This document shows, in pieces, positions 7,479 through 16,058 of a stretch of DNA of 34,309 nt. Position 1 is the stretch's first letter. Every line of letters begins with the position of its first letter. The notes under the pieces were generated by a model, which was given only the letters and a program-made list of their open reading frames with translations, ran no database searches and had not been told where the DNA came from. This stretch comes from Verrucomicrobiota bacterium. GTDB taxonomy: Bacteria > Verrucomicrobiota > Kiritimatiellia > RFP12 > UBA1067. Location of the stretch: contig JAEEHL010000004.1 in the NCBI GenBank assembly GCA_016280825.1, positions 1-34,309 on the forward strand, given 5' to 3'. A program made the position numbers and the translations under genes.

Positions 7479-8407
7479 AGCGCCCCCCCCCCTAGGACCT
7501 TGGAGTCTATCCGCGACGCATCCGCAATTATCGTGGCGCCGTCTATCACCACCTGCTCCGTCTTCGGCCAGAAGACTATCTTGCGCCCCTCGAGCCGCCA
7601 CTTGTTTTCGCCGTTCTCCTCGATGAACGCGGGTGCGCCCTCCTCAGAATGCATTTCAAGCCTCTCGGCGGAGCGCAGGTAGACCGCCCTTGGGCAGCCC
7701 CCCTCGCGGGAGGAGTCGGAGAACCTGACGTTGCCGAGCGCAACTACGCGCTTCAGGTCGTTCGTGCCCTCGAGAAACGCAAACGCCCTCTCGCAGTCGA
7801 GCCTGCGTCCTCCCTCGGAAAGGCGCACCGCCCCCTCGAACATGACTACTCCCTCCGCCCTGTCGTATGCCGCGCGGGAGCCGGAAAGCGCTACCTCCGA
7901 GACCTCGGCTCCGCCGAGTTTCACGTCGCTCACCCTGACGAGCGCATTCGACGCAATGCTCGCGAAAAAGCCGTCGAGCGAGATGTACACGCCGTCGCCT
8001 TCAAGGTGCGCCCCTCCGTGGTCAGCTTCCGCTCGCCCCTCCACCCAGCCGGTCTTCTCGACCCTGTTGACTATGCAGCTCCTTGCGCGCACGACCGACT
8101 GCGTGGCACCAGTCTCCGCAAATTGGCATATCGTGACGCCCTCGCCCCAGATGTAGTCGCTCCCGAAGATTACGCGCGCCTTCTCCGCCGAGAGAACGGT
8201 CTTGACCGAGCCTGCCGGATACGTCTCCACGGGGATGGAGATGTCAAGCGCGGGATCCACCGCCTCCGCCGCGTATTTCGCGTAGAGCGAACGCATGCGA
8301 GAGGAAAGCTCCGCCGTCCTCGCGCACTTGACCTTCCATGCGTCGAGGTCGAATGCCCGCGCGGACAGCGCGGCAAGGGCCGCCACTATGGAAACGGCAA
8401 CCCTCAT
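7475..8407 (-). CDS. LptA/OstA-like periplasmic LPS transport protein (possibly LptC-LptA-like)
   Basis: The 310-residue product has an N-terminal signal peptide (MRVAVSIVAALAALSARAF). The middle and C-terminal parts are rich in short beta strands of the OstA/LptA type, for example LSGSRAAYDRAEGVVMFEGA, DLKRVVALGNVRFSD and KIVFWPKTEQVVIDGA. LptA forms the periplasmic bridge for LPS. At about 310 residues it is longer than a usual LptA (about 180), so an LptC-like first half is possible (inference). The ATG at 8407 overlaps the kdsA stop (ATGA); a second ATG two codons earlier is possible. A run of ten G lies just before the stop codon. Neighbours lptB and kdsA support the role. Confidence 0.72.
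   Translation of the reverse strand: MRVAVSIVAALAALSARAFDLDAWKVKCARTAELSSRMRSLYAKYAAEAVDPALDISIPVETYPAGSVKTVLSAEKARVIFGSDYIWGEGVTICQFAETGATQSVVRARSCIVNRVEKTGWVEGRAEADHGGAHLEGDGVYISLDGFFASIASNALVRVSDVKLGGAEVSEVALSGSRAAYDRAEGVVMFEGAVRLSEGGRRLDCERAFAFLEGTNDLKRVVALGNVRFSDSSREGGCPRAVYLRSAERLEMHSEEGAPAFIEENGENKWRLEGRKIVFWPKTEQVVIDGATIIADASRIDSKVLGGGAL
7483..7492 (-). repeat. G10 homopolymer at the lptA-like / lptB junction
   Basis: Ten consecutive C on the plus strand (G on the coding strand) encode the GGG of the C-terminal KVLGGGAL of the lptA-like gene. They lie 4 nt upstream of the GTG start of lptB. Runs of this length are prone to slippage. A one-base change would move the lptA-like stop relative to the coupled lptB start. 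Confidence 0.8.
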
Positions 8408-9228
8408 CGACATCCCTTCACCACGGCGTTGATATCGACGAGCTTGCGCCAGAGGCGCTCCACTTCCGAAAGCCTTATCGCGTTCGCCGCGTCGGACTTC
8501 GCCTCCGGCGGGTTGAGGTGCGTCTCCATGAAGACGCCGTCGACCCCTGCCGCGACCGCTGCGCGCGCGATGAGGGGCGCGTACGCGCCGTCGCCGCCCG
8601 ACCCCGTGCCAAGGCCGCCCGGACGCTGCACGGCGTGCGTCGCGTCCATGATGACGGGGTATCCCGCATCGCGCATTATCGCAAGCGAGCGCATGTCGAC
8701 CACGAGGTTGCGGTAGCCAAAGCTCGACCCGCGCTCGCAGAGGCAGATGCGCCTGTTGCCGGTCGACTCGATCTTGCGCACCACGTTTACCATGTCCTCG
8801 GGGGCCATGAACTGGCCCTTCTTCACGTTCACGACTGCGCCCGTCCTGCCTGCGGCGACGAGAAGATCGGTCTGGCGGGCGAGAAAGGCCGGTATCTGGA
8901 TTACGTCGCAGACTTCAGCGACAGGGGCGCACTGCCATGGCTCGTGCACGTCGGTGAGAACCGGCACGTCGAACTTCGAGCGCACTTCCGCAAGTATCTC
9001 AAGCCCCTTGTCAATGCCAGGGCCGCGGAACGAGTCGACGCTTGTGCGGTTGGCCTTGTCGAAGCTCGCCTTGAAGACAAAGGGCGCCTTGAGCCGCCGC
9101 GCTATCGAAGAGAGCCTGCGGGCAAGGTCAAGCGCCATTCCCCGCGACTCTATGACGCAGGGACCGGCCACGAACACGAGTTCGCGGCAGCCGAACGCAA
9201 CGCCCCTGTCTACCGGCACCTTCCTCAT
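8404..9228 (-). CDS. kdsA: 3-deoxy-8-phosphooctulonate synthase (KdsA)
   Basis: The 274-residue cytoplasmic enzyme condenses arabinose 5-phosphate with PEP to give Kdo-8-phosphate for the LPS inner core. FVAGPCVIESRGMALDLA, FKASFDKANRTSVDSFRGPG and PVLTDVHEPWQ are diagnostic. So are DVIQIPAFLARQTDLLVAA, VNVKKGQFMAPEDM, CERGSSFGYRNLVVDMRSL and IMDATHAVQRPGG. The length is normal. The ATG at 9228 overlaps the stop of the upstream lipoprotein gene (ATGA) and its own TGA overlaps the next start. A related DAHP synthase is excluded by the NANRTS and QRPGG motifs. Confidence 0.96.
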   Translation of the reverse strand: MRKVPVDRGVAFGCRELVFVAGPCVIESRGMALDLARRLSSIARRLKAPFVFKASFDKANRTSVDSFRGPGIDKGLEILAEVRSKFDVPVLTDVHEPWQCAPVAEVCDVIQIPAFLARQTDLLVAAGRTGAVVNVKKGQFMAPEDMVNVVRKIESTGNRRICLCERGSSFGYRNLVVDMRSLAIMRDAGYPVIMDATHAVQRPGGLGTGSGGDGAYAPLIARAAVAAGVDGVFMETHLNPPEAKSDAANAIRLSEVERLWRKLVDINAVVKGCR

Positions 9229-10358
9229 TCGACCTCCCTCTTCGGCCTAGACGGGAACACCACTCCGTCCTGGCGCTTCTCCTCGCAGCAGTAGAGCCAC
9301 ATCGACTTCACACCGCCCGATTCCTTCGGCATCCCGAACTCGCCGCCGAACTTGAGGACGAAAAGGTCCGTCTCGGCCATAAGCGAGCAGCTCTTCACGC
9401 CGTCGCCAAGGTCCTCTACCTTCACCTCGCCCGAAAACGTGGCGCCGCACTTCGCCGCAATCTCGGCAAAGCGCCCAAGCGCGAACTCCTCGACGTTCTC
9501 CACGGCGCCGTCGAAAGCCCCCTCGCCTTCGCAGACATACGGTCCCTCGCCCGCCTGCGACCATGCCGCGCCGTCGAAGAGCGGCAGCGAGCGCTCCTTC
9601 GCCTTTGCCATCACGGTCTCGTGGTTCTTCGCCATGGCCTCGGCGTTCTCCTTCGTCCAGACGGCCATCTTGCGCGCATAGCGGTCGTCGGCGAGGATTT
9701 CCTTCTGCTCGTCCACGGGAACCCATGCAAGCGACGGGTCGACGAGCTTGTCCCTCACGGAGAGCATCGCCGTCCAGCGGCCGTCGGCGCGCTGCCCGAC
9801 GGCGCAGATGACGACGTACCTGAGGTATTCGGCAACCCACGAGCCGGCGAAGTCGTAGATCTTGAGGGGGTTGCACTTCGCCGCGAACTCCGCCTTCATG
9901 CGCCTGGAGGCGTCCATCGCCACGGCCTCGGAGTCGACATAGACCGAGAAGAACGACTCGCCGACGCGGTAAAGCCTTGCATCCACGTCGAAATGGAGTA
10001 TTGCGCCGGCATATCCCTTGAACCCAAGCGCCTCCGACTCTCTCACGTAGGTGTCGAACCACGGCTCGACGTCGCGGCGCGAATAGCCTTCGGGCATTCT
10101 GTCAAGCGCTTCGCCTGGCGCAATCAGCTTCATCTCCGCGACAAGTGCCTTCTCGCGGTCTCCCACAGGGTAGTCACGCTCGTTCGTCATAAGGGCGCGC
10201 GCGGGCAGCCAGTTCGTCGCCGAGCCGAGGGCGAAATACATCTTCTCGTCGTTGTCGAGGTCTGACCCCTTGTAGCCGAAACGACGGCCCTCGCGATCGC
10301 CGCAGCCGGCGAGAACGAGCACTGTGGCGAACAATGCGCCAAAACCAATCCCCTTCAT
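9225..10358 (-). CDS. Putative outer/inner membrane lipoprotein of unknown function
   Basis: The 377-residue product starts MKGIGFGALFATVLVLAGCG, a signal peptide with lipobox LAGC and lipidated Cys at residue 19. The rest is soluble and mixed alpha/beta, with an acidic Ala-rich central helix (KENAEAMAKNHETVMAKAKE) and several Cys near the end (YCCEEK). I do not recognise the family. The ATG at 10358 was chosen because GGGGAGG lies 8 nt upstream and the signal peptide begins there, although the frame is open 10 codons further. It is the first gene behind the promoter at 10397-10425 and is coupled to kdsA, so a role in the envelope is plausible but not shown. Confidence 0.8.
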   Translation of the reverse strand: MKGIGFGALFATVLVLAGCGDREGRRFGYKGSDLDNDEKMYFALGSATNWLPARALMTNERDYPVGDREKALVAEMKLIAPGEALDRMPEGYSRRDVEPWFDTYVRESEALGFKGYAGAILHFDVDARLYRVGESFFSVYVDSEAVAMDASRRMKAEFAAKCNPLKIYDFAGSWVAEYLRYVVICAVGQRADGRWTAMLSVRDKLVDPSLAWVPVDEQKEILADDRYARKMAVWTKENAEAMAKNHETVMAKAKERSLPLFDGAAWSQAGEGPYVCEGEGAFDGAVENVEEFALGRFAEIAAKCGATFSGEVKVEDLGDGVKSCSLMAETDLFVLKFGGEFGMPKESGGVKSMWLYCCEEKRQDGVVFPSRPKREVE

Positions 10359-10396
10359 GGCGAGACCTCCCCTTGAATGCTTTTCCACTATTGGGA

Positions 10397-10425
10397 ATTA
10401 TACCAAAAAAGCGCGGACAAATCAA
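10397..10425 (-). promoter_or_regulatory. Sigma70-type promoter of the lipoprotein-kdsA-lpt-pts-fab operon
   Basis: On the minus strand the -35 TTGATT (10420-10425) and the -10 TATAAT (10397-10402) are separated by exactly 17 nt. The -35 overlaps the stop codon of the histidine kinase gene. Transcription would start near 10390, about 30 nt before the lipoprotein ATG, leaving room for its GGGGAGG ribosome site. No terminator is visible between the kinase gene and this promoter, so readthrough from the pilus operon is possible. Confidence 0.75.
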
Positions 10426-12551
10426 ACTTGCAGCAAGTTGCGACGCAATTCCTCAAGCGTGTAGGGCTTGGCGAGGAATCTGTCGTACTTGACATCTGCG
10501 AAAATCTTCCTGACGTGCTCTTCGGCGCTCCCGCTGGAGACGACAATCGGCACCCCCGGCGCAGACGCGCGGAGACTCGCGGCAAGGCGCACCGTGTCCA
10601 TTCCGCCGAGGTTGACGTCAAGGAGTATGGCCCTGAGGGCGCTTGCGCGGCGGCGCGCCACGGCAAGGGCGGCGGAGGCGCAGTCCGCAGTGTGCGCTGA
10701 AAGCCCCATCAGTTTCAGGAGCATCGAGGTGGAACGCAGCACCAGTCGGTCGTCGTCAACCACGAGAACCTCCCCTCCGGACGCGCGGGCGGCTGCGTTT
10801 TCAGACTTCTGGCTCTCCACATCCGCGACGGCGGCGGGCGAGGACGACTCCGGCAGGTAGATCTCGAAGCGAGTGCCCTTGTTCACTACGCTCTTCACCC
10901 TTATTCCGCCTCCGTGCGCCTCGACGATCGTCCGGACTATGGCAAGCCCAAGCCCCCTCCCAACCGCCTTCGACGACACAAATGGGTCGAAGAGCCGCTT
11001 GACCATCGCCGGCGGTATGCCAGGCCCGTCATCCTCGATCGCGATGAGAATCCCAACGCCTGGCAGAAGCGGGGCCGTCGAGGAGAAGGCGATCGACTCG
11101 CGCGGGGTCATCGAGAACCTCGACACGCTGACGTCGATGTGTCCGGGCCTCCCGGACATCGCCTCCGCGGAGTTCTTTATTATGTTGAACGGCACCTTCC
11201 AGAACTGGTGGAGGTCCACGTCTACCGGCGGAAGGTCAGCATCGCAATGGTAGTTGAGCGCGATGTTGCGCCCCACCGCCCCGTTCGCGAGGAGCTTCAC
11301 GTCGTCCAGCACCAGGACGGGGCTCACCTTCAGAAGAGTCATCCTGCTGTCGCCCGCGAACGTGGAAAGCTCGCTCATCATCGAGGAACCGCGCCTCACC
11401 GCGTCGCGTATCGTGTCGAGCGCGTTCTTAGAGTCGCCGGAAGGGTCTGCCTCGGCCGACTCCGCCGCCGAAAGGACGACGGAGAGGACGTTGTTCATGT
11501 CGTGCGATATGCCTGCAGCGAGAAGCGTAAGCGACTCGCGCTTCCGGGAGTCCTGCGCGCGCTCCTCGGCGGCAAGGCGCAGGCGGTGCTCCTCGAACTC
11601 GACCGTGACGTCCCTGGCTATCGCGAGGACGAAGTGCTCATCCATCTTCGTAAGCCGCACCTCGAAGTGCCTGTTCCTCTGCCCCCCGCTGCCCGTCGCC
11701 ACCACAATCCTCAGACGGCCGATTTCGCCTGTCGACGCCGTCTTCTCGAACTCTGCATTGAACCGCTCCACCTGGGCCGTGCCGAACACGCTCTCGCTCG
11801 GTCCCTCTCCGACGGCAAGCCCGGGCATTGGGTCCACGCCCTCGGCCTCCTTCGATATCGAGACAAGCTTCCCGGCGCGGTCGAAGATCGCAAGCGAGTC
11901 GGGAAGGCCGCGAATGAGCGCGTGGTGGCGCGCCTCCATCTGCGCGACGGCAAGGGATCGCCGGGATATCGTCTCGAGCATCCTGTTCACCGAGACGGCA
12001 AGCTGGGCGAATTCGTCCTTGCCCTTCCACTCGAGGCGCGGGCAGTCTGTGTCGGCGTTGTGCTCGCCTATCTCGGCCAGGGCCTTCGTCATCCTGGTAA
12101 GGGGATTGAGGAGAACCTTCCCCTGGCATAGGAAGGCGATGAGCACGAAGACCATGCCGCCGATGGCGATGAACATCACGAGCCTCTCGAACGCCATCTT
12201 CGCAGCGCGGGCGGGAATCGTCTTTGGCGCATGCCTGCGGTCGATCAGCCAGTGCCCTCCGGAATAGAACTCGAGCGCGCCGTTCACCATCGGCACGATG
12301 GAAAACTCGAACGGCTCCTGGCGTTCCGCGATCCGCACCACCGGCGTATGGCTTTCCTCCGAGTCGTGAATCAGCCTTACGAGAACTATGCGGCCGCCGA
12401 TGTAAAAGATGACAAGCGCCGCAATGAGCAGGAACGCGGTAAAAAGCGAATACCTCGTCCGTATCGAACTCAACGACTGGGAAAGGGCGGCGCGCCATCC
12501 GCCGCGCCTGCCGTCCGCCGTGTCTCCGCCCCCTAGAATGCTAGTTTCCAT
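10422..12551 (-). CDS. Hybrid sensor histidine kinase with C-terminal receiver domain
   Basis: This 709-residue inner-membrane kinase has TM1 at about 36-60, a small extracytoplasmic domain (about 61-123) and TM2 at about 124-142. A HAMP region follows to about 195, then a PAS-like domain (about 205-320). The HisKA H-box AAGISHDMNNVLSVVL has the phospho-His at about 350. The ATPase domain has N-box NIIKNSAEAM, DDGPGIPP, LFDPFVSSK and GRGLGLAIV. The C-terminal REC (about 590-709) has VLVVDDD, phospho-acceptor LLDVNLGG and FLAKPY. The ATG at 12551 (METSILGG) overlaps the preceding gene by 11 nt and has GGGGAGAGG upstream. As the last gene of the pilB operon it is a candidate partner for the sigma54 activator at 24499-25854 (inference). 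Confidence 0.93.
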   Translation of the reverse strand: METSILGGGDTADGRRGGWRAALSQSLSSIRTRYSLFTAFLLIAALVIFYIGGRIVLVRLIHDSEESHTPVVRIAERQEPFEFSIVPMVNGALEFYSGGHWLIDRRHAPKTIPARAAKMAFERLVMFIAIGGMVFVLIAFLCQGKVLLNPLTRMTKALAEIGEHNADTDCPRLEWKGKDEFAQLAVSVNRMLETISRRSLAVAQMEARHHALIRGLPDSLAIFDRAGKLVSISKEAEGVDPMPGLAVGEGPSESVFGTAQVERFNAEFEKTASTGEIGRLRIVVATGSGGQRNRHFEVRLTKMDEHFVLAIARDVTVEFEEHRLRLAAEERAQDSRKRESLTLLAAGISHDMNNVLSVVLSAAESAEADPSGDSKNALDTIRDAVRRGSSMMSELSTFAGDSRMTLLKVSPVLVLDDVKLLANGAVGRNIALNYHCDADLPPVDVDLHQFWKVPFNIIKNSAEAMSGRPGHIDVSVSRFSMTPRESIAFSSTAPLLPGVGILIAIEDDGPGIPPAMVKRLFDPFVSSKAVGRGLGLAIVRTIVEAHGGGIRVKSVVNKGTRFEIYLPESSSPAAVADVESQKSENAAARASGGEVLVVDDDRLVLRSTSMLLKLMGLSAHTADCASAALAVARRRASALRAILLDVNLGGMDTVRLAASLRASAPGVPIVVSSGSAEEHVRKIFADVKYDRFLAKPYTLEELRRNLLQV

Positions 12552-12867
12552 CCTCTCCCCTTCCAACCTTTAAAAGAAGCGCCGCCAGAAGCACGGCCGC
12601 TAGAAAGACGGGCGCCCACACGTCTGAGTGCCGCGCAGGTGCCGCAGGCGCGCTTTCCGCTGTGTGCCCCACGTCCTCCACGAGCTCGCCGCCCCTGGTC
12701 CAGCGCTCGCCTTCCGAGGCTGCAATCGCAAGCTCGCCCTCCCGCTCCCGCTCGGACAGAAGCGAAATCCCCTCCATGCGCCGGGCCTCCCGCCTGCGCC
12801 TGAGCTCGCCCTGTTGCTCCCGTTTCTGGGCCTCCGCCATCGACGGCGAGATGGTGGGGTCAAACAC
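12541..12867 (-). CDS. Small single-pass membrane protein with charged N-terminal helix
   Basis: The product is 108 residues from a GTG at 12867, or 99 from an ATG at 12840 (MAEAQKREQQ); the sequence does not settle which. The N-terminal half is a highly charged helix (GELRRRREARRMEG, SEREREGELAI), probably coiled coil. A membrane segment lies near the end (VWAPVFLAAVLLAALLLKV), so it is probably anchored by its C-terminal region. I do not recognise it. It overlaps the large prepilin gene upstream and the kinase gene downstream, so it belongs to the pilus operon. It could be a pilus assembly accessory or a link between machine and kinase (speculative). Confidence 0.65.
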   Translation of the reverse strand: MFDPTISPSMAEAQKREQQGELRRRREARRMEGISLLSEREREGELAIAASEGERWTRGGELVEDVGHTAESAPAAPARHSDVWAPVFLAAVLLAALLLKVGRGEDGN

Positions 12868-15205
12868 CTCCGCCCCCCGTGGCGAAGTTCGGGTTCCACG
12901 TCGGCGGCACGAGCTGCCAGATGAGCGTGCGCGGCTTGCCCGAGCCGACGGGGAGGCTGAGCTTGTCGTTGCCTACGCCCTCCGAGCCGCTTTCCTTCAG
13001 CCGCATGTCCCAGTTGAAGATGAGCTTGCCGAGGCCGGAGACGCCCACAAGCGCCTCGTCGCGGCAGATCAGCGAGCCGTTCAACGTGAAGTTCGCGCCG
13101 CTCCGCCCCACCTGCCCGAACGTGCCGTGATTGTCGTATATTACGGCGTTGAGCCGCGCCACGCCCGCGCCGGTGCCGGAACCGAAGACGTAGCTGTTGC
13201 CGTTCTGCGCCACCGCGTTCAGCACCCAGTCGCCGCAGAGGGTGTCGTAGTAGCGCGCGCCTAGGTTGTAGTACGAGGAGGGCTTCGAGACGCTGCGCGA
13301 CATGTAGCTGTTCACGCCGGAAGCGTGCGCCGTCGTGCTGTTGCCGATCACCTCGTAGGCCGTGCACTTCGTGACGCGCCTCGTGGAGGTCGAAGACGTC
13401 ACCTGCTCCGTGTAGAGGTTGTTCATCGTCTCCGCGGTGAGGTTCCGCGTTCCGGTATAGGGGTTGTCCAGCGGCTTCAGCACCGGGGTGGAATAGGACG
13501 CCGAGCTGTACGAGGTCGACTGCACGACGCCGTTCCTCAGGGTCTCGGTCTTGGTCCACGTCACGGGAACCGCGTATGCGCAGTCGTAGTGCTTGGGCAG
13601 TTCGGCCTGGTTCAGGGTCTGCGCCGTGTAGTTGCTGTTGAACTTGTACTGGGAGGAGGGGTATCCTATCGACGTGTCGTTGTCGTCGCAGTAGTACGCC
13701 CTCGTGTAGTCGCTCGACTGGTCGATGTACGACTCGATCGAGCTTTTCCACGAGGAGCTCGTGCAGTTGCCGACGACGACGCACCCCTTCGCCATGAGGG
13801 AGACGAGGTCCTTCGACTTGTTCGACTCCGCCGTCGCCTCGGGGTTCGTGTCCGGGTGGTTCCAGTTGGGCGGGTTCACGTACACAATGTCGCCGACGAC
13901 ATGGATGTTCCGCCCCGAGTAGATCGTGCCCTGCCCCTTCACATAGCCCATTATTATGACGTCGGAGGCGACGATGACCGGCCCGTCTATCTCGATCGGG
14001 TCGGAGGCCGTGCCGACGAGGACAAGCGCCCCCTGGTCGCCGTTCGCAGCGTTGCCCGAAGGACCTGCCGCCGCGCTCTTGATCATCTCGTTCGCAGTCT
14101 GGGTGTTCACGTCGTCGTCGGCAGTGTAGTTGCAGACGGTGATCGTCTTCTTCGCTCCCGCCACAAGCGCTCCCGTCGCGGGGTTGACCGTCATCTCGCG
14201 GTACTTCAGGGTCGAGGTCGCAGGTCCGCCGTCTTCCCTCAGCGCCTCGGCGTACTCGCGGTAGTCGGAAAGGTCGGATATGAACGGCATCGGCAGCGGG
14301 TCGGCCTCCTCGTGGAGGTACTTGTGCGCGGCATTGGAGGCGCTCGAGAGCGCGGACGAGTTCAGCGTCAGCGTGGAAGACGGCGCATTGAACCCGCCGT
14401 CCCACAAAGGCGCGTTCGCGCCGGAATAGGTCGGCGACGTCGGGCGCGCGGAATTGCCGGCGTTCGACCAGTAGTAGTCGCGCGCCCATATCGACGGGTA
14501 CACCGAGCTGTAGCCGGAGCGTATGTAGGAAAGGAGGATCTCGCCGTCAGCCCCGACCTCCGCGTTTGGGGCTGCCCATATCTCGCCGTTCACGATGGAG
14601 CCCGCTATCGACATGTCGCCGTTCGCCCGCATGTCGCCGTTGATGATGATCGACGTTCCGTTCATCCAGCCGAAGTTGTTCACGAAATACGCATACTCGA
14701 AGACCTGCGAGCGGCTCGGGTTCGGATCGACGATCCTTGCCATCTCGGCGATCGTCACGTTCTCCCCTCCGCTCTCGGCCGTCGCGACGAGCACGATGGA
14801 CCCAGGGCCGTGTCCCCACGTAGTCTTCGCGGCATGGAGATAGACCGCGCAACCGTTGTAGTTCGTGACTGCCGGGCGGGTGGCTACGCACCCTCCCTTC
14901 CCGACCGAGACGAGCGAACGCGAGCTCGTCACCTCCTCGAACCACGGGAGCGCGTCGGCGCAGTTTATGCCGACGTGCACGTCGCGCTTGCACATGTAGA
15001 GGCTGAACTGGCGCTTGATCTCGCCCTTGTACATCTCGATGACCGACTGCGCCGCGCCGGCAAGACGCGCCCTTGTGACGACGGCGGCGGCGTACCGCGA
15101 CGCCATCATCGCGTGCGTGAAAACTGCCATGAGCACTATCCCCGCGCATGCGAGAAGCACGAGCGCGACGGCCAGGGCGTAGCCCTCTCTGCAGTGCGTC
15201 TTCAT
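12860..15205 (-). CDS. Very large PilX/GspK-like prepilin with beta-rich ectodomain
   Basis: The 781-residue product starts MKTHCREGYALAVALVLLAC, a class III-type prepilin leader. The cut would follow G8, and the hydrophobic helix lacks Glu at mature position +5, as in GspK/PilX proteins. The rest is rich in Ser, Thr, Asn, Tyr and Gly. Two stretches resemble beta-helix turns: SIIINGDMRANGDMSIAGSI at about 190-215, and IEIDGPVIVASDVIIMGYV followed by GTIYSGRNIHVVGDIVYVNP at about 400-445. The ATG at 15205 overlaps the preceding prepilin gene (ATGA). PilX is usually about 200 and GspK about 300 residues, so this is far longer. By position after two minor prepilins it could be the pilus tip subunit (inference). 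Confidence 0.8.
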   Translation of the reverse strand: MKTHCREGYALAVALVLLACAGIVLMAVFTHAMMASRYAAAVVTRARLAGAAQSVIEMYKGEIKRQFSLYMCKRDVHVGINCADALPWFEEVTSSRSLVSVGKGGCVATRPAVTNYNGCAVYLHAAKTTWGHGPGSIVLVATAESGGENVTIAEMARIVDPNPSRSQVFEYAYFVNNFGWMNGTSIIINGDMRANGDMSIAGSIVNGEIWAAPNAEVGADGEILLSYIRSGYSSVYPSIWARDYYWSNAGNSARPTSPTYSGANAPLWDGGFNAPSSTLTLNSSALSSASNAAHKYLHEEADPLPMPFISDLSDYREYAEALREDGGPATSTLKYREMTVNPATGALVAGAKKTITVCNYTADDDVNTQTANEMIKSAAAGPSGNAANGDQGALVLVGTASDPIEIDGPVIVASDVIIMGYVKGQGTIYSGRNIHVVGDIVYVNPPNWNHPDTNPEATAESNKSKDLVSLMAKGCVVVGNCTSSSWKSSIESYIDQSSDYTRAYYCDDNDTSIGYPSSQYKFNSNYTAQTLNQAELPKHYDCAYAVPVTWTKTETLRNGVVQSTSYSSASYSTPVLKPLDNPYTGTRNLTAETMNNLYTEQVTSSTSTRRVTKCTAYEVIGNSTTAHASGVNSYMSRSVSKPSSYYNLGARYYDTLCGDWVLNAVAQNGNSYVFGSGTGAGVARLNAVIYDNHGTFGQVGRSGANFTLNGSLICRDEALVGVSGLGKLIFNWDMRLKESGSEGVGNDKLSLPVGSGKPRTLIWQLVPPTWNPNFATGGGGV

Positions 15206-15729
15206 AGCGGTATCCCCGTTGGCGGGAAGGCGGGCAGGGTGTTCGTCACCGCCACAGTCGCGCCATTCTTCGACATTTCCACCCTGAACTCGAGCCCGTC
15301 CGTCCCGCTCGCGCCGGCGAAGGAATCCCAATCGCCGTCGAGACGGGTCGGCGTGAGCCACGAATACGTCGAGGGCACGTTGTCCACAACCACCTTGCCG
15401 TCGTTCCACATGAGGCGGCGCGTCACGCCGACCACGTCGAACGACGAATTCGCGAAGCAGAACCCGCTAAGGCCCATTGCCACGCTGTCGACGTAGGCCA
15501 CCTCGAGCGACGCCGCGCCGGGCGCGTAGACCTCCGGGTCGGGGGTGAGCCTGTGGTAGAGCCTCTCCCGCATCTCGTGCGCCGCCAGGGCGAGGTCGCA
15601 CTGCGCGTACGAAGCGGATATGAGGCGCCTAAGGCCGAGGACGACGAAGAATATCTGCGCCATGACCACCACCGTGACGGCGGAGGCCACCACGAGCTCG
15701 ACGAGCGTATATCCGCCGCGACCTCTCAT
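15202..15729 (-). CDS. Minor prepilin (GspJ/PilW-like position)
   Basis: This 175-residue protein begins MRGRGGYTLVELVVASAVTV, a prepilin signal with cleavage after GG, Glu at +5 and one N-terminal hydrophobic helix. The remaining domain is beta-rich, with GLEFRVEMSKNGATVAVTNTL at the end. The ATG at 15729 overlaps the previous prepilin stop (ATGA); the open frame continues upstream only inside that gene. Between the smaller prepilin and the PilX/GspK-like gene it takes the place of GspJ or PilW, but sequence alone does not decide which. Confidence 0.85.
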   Translation of the reverse strand: MRGRGGYTLVELVVASAVTVVVMAQIFFVVLGLRRLISASYAQCDLALAAHEMRERLYHRLTPDPEVYAPGAASLEVAYVDSVAMGLSGFCFANSSFDVVGVTRRLMWNDGKVVVDNVPSTYSWLTPTRLDGDWDSFAGASGTDGLEFRVEMSKNGATVAVTNTLPAFPPTGIPL

Positions 15730-16058
15730 TCGCCCCTTTCCATGCCTGCGCACCTGAAGTACACTATCGACGTTCCCTCCCCCTCGATCGGGACGGATAT
15801 CCTGTAGCCTTGCCCTGAAAGGTCTTCCGAAACCCGCGAGTCCGAAGACGCGGCAAGGGCCGAAAGCTCCGAAATCGACAGGTTGAAGAGCGTCCACGCC
15901 TCGTCGGCGGCCCTGTCCGACGCGGCGATTCTCGCGGCGCTGTCGGCGGCCACTCTCGCTGCGACGCCCGCGCCGAAGAAAAGCGCAATCGACACGACGG
16001 ACGCAAGGGCGCCCGCCACCACGCACTCCACTAGCGTGAACGCTCCTCTCCCCTTCAA
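15726..16058 (-). CDS. Short minor prepilin (GspI/PilV-like position)
   Basis: The 110-residue product starts from TTG at 16058, which overlaps the preceding stop as TTGA with AAAGGAGGGGG just upstream. The N-terminus is MKGRGAFTLVECVVAGALAS. It has the FTLVE core with Glu at +5, but Ala instead of Gly at -1 of the expected cut. A single N-terminal membrane helix is followed by an Ala-rich helix and a short beta domain. No downstream ATG would preserve the prepilin signal, so the TTG start is the best choice. It is the first of three consecutive prepilin genes. Confidence 0.82.
   Translation of the reverse strand: MKGRGAFTLVECVVAGALASVVSIALFFGAGVAARVAADSAARIAASDRAADEAWTLFNLSISELSALAASSDSRVSEDLSGQGYRISVPIEGEGTSIVYFRCAGMERGE

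Noticed and set aside
12600-14489. Long minus-strand frame overlapping the prepilin and small membrane protein genes
   Set aside because: Arg/Gly-rich composition with no domain and in conflict with two coupled genes on the same strand.
13325-15496. Long plus-strand open frame opposite the large prepilin gene
   Set aside because: Its translation is Arg/Val-rich low-complexity sequence typical of an antisense shadow in GC-rich DNA; the minus-strand frame has a prepilin leader and coupled neighbours.
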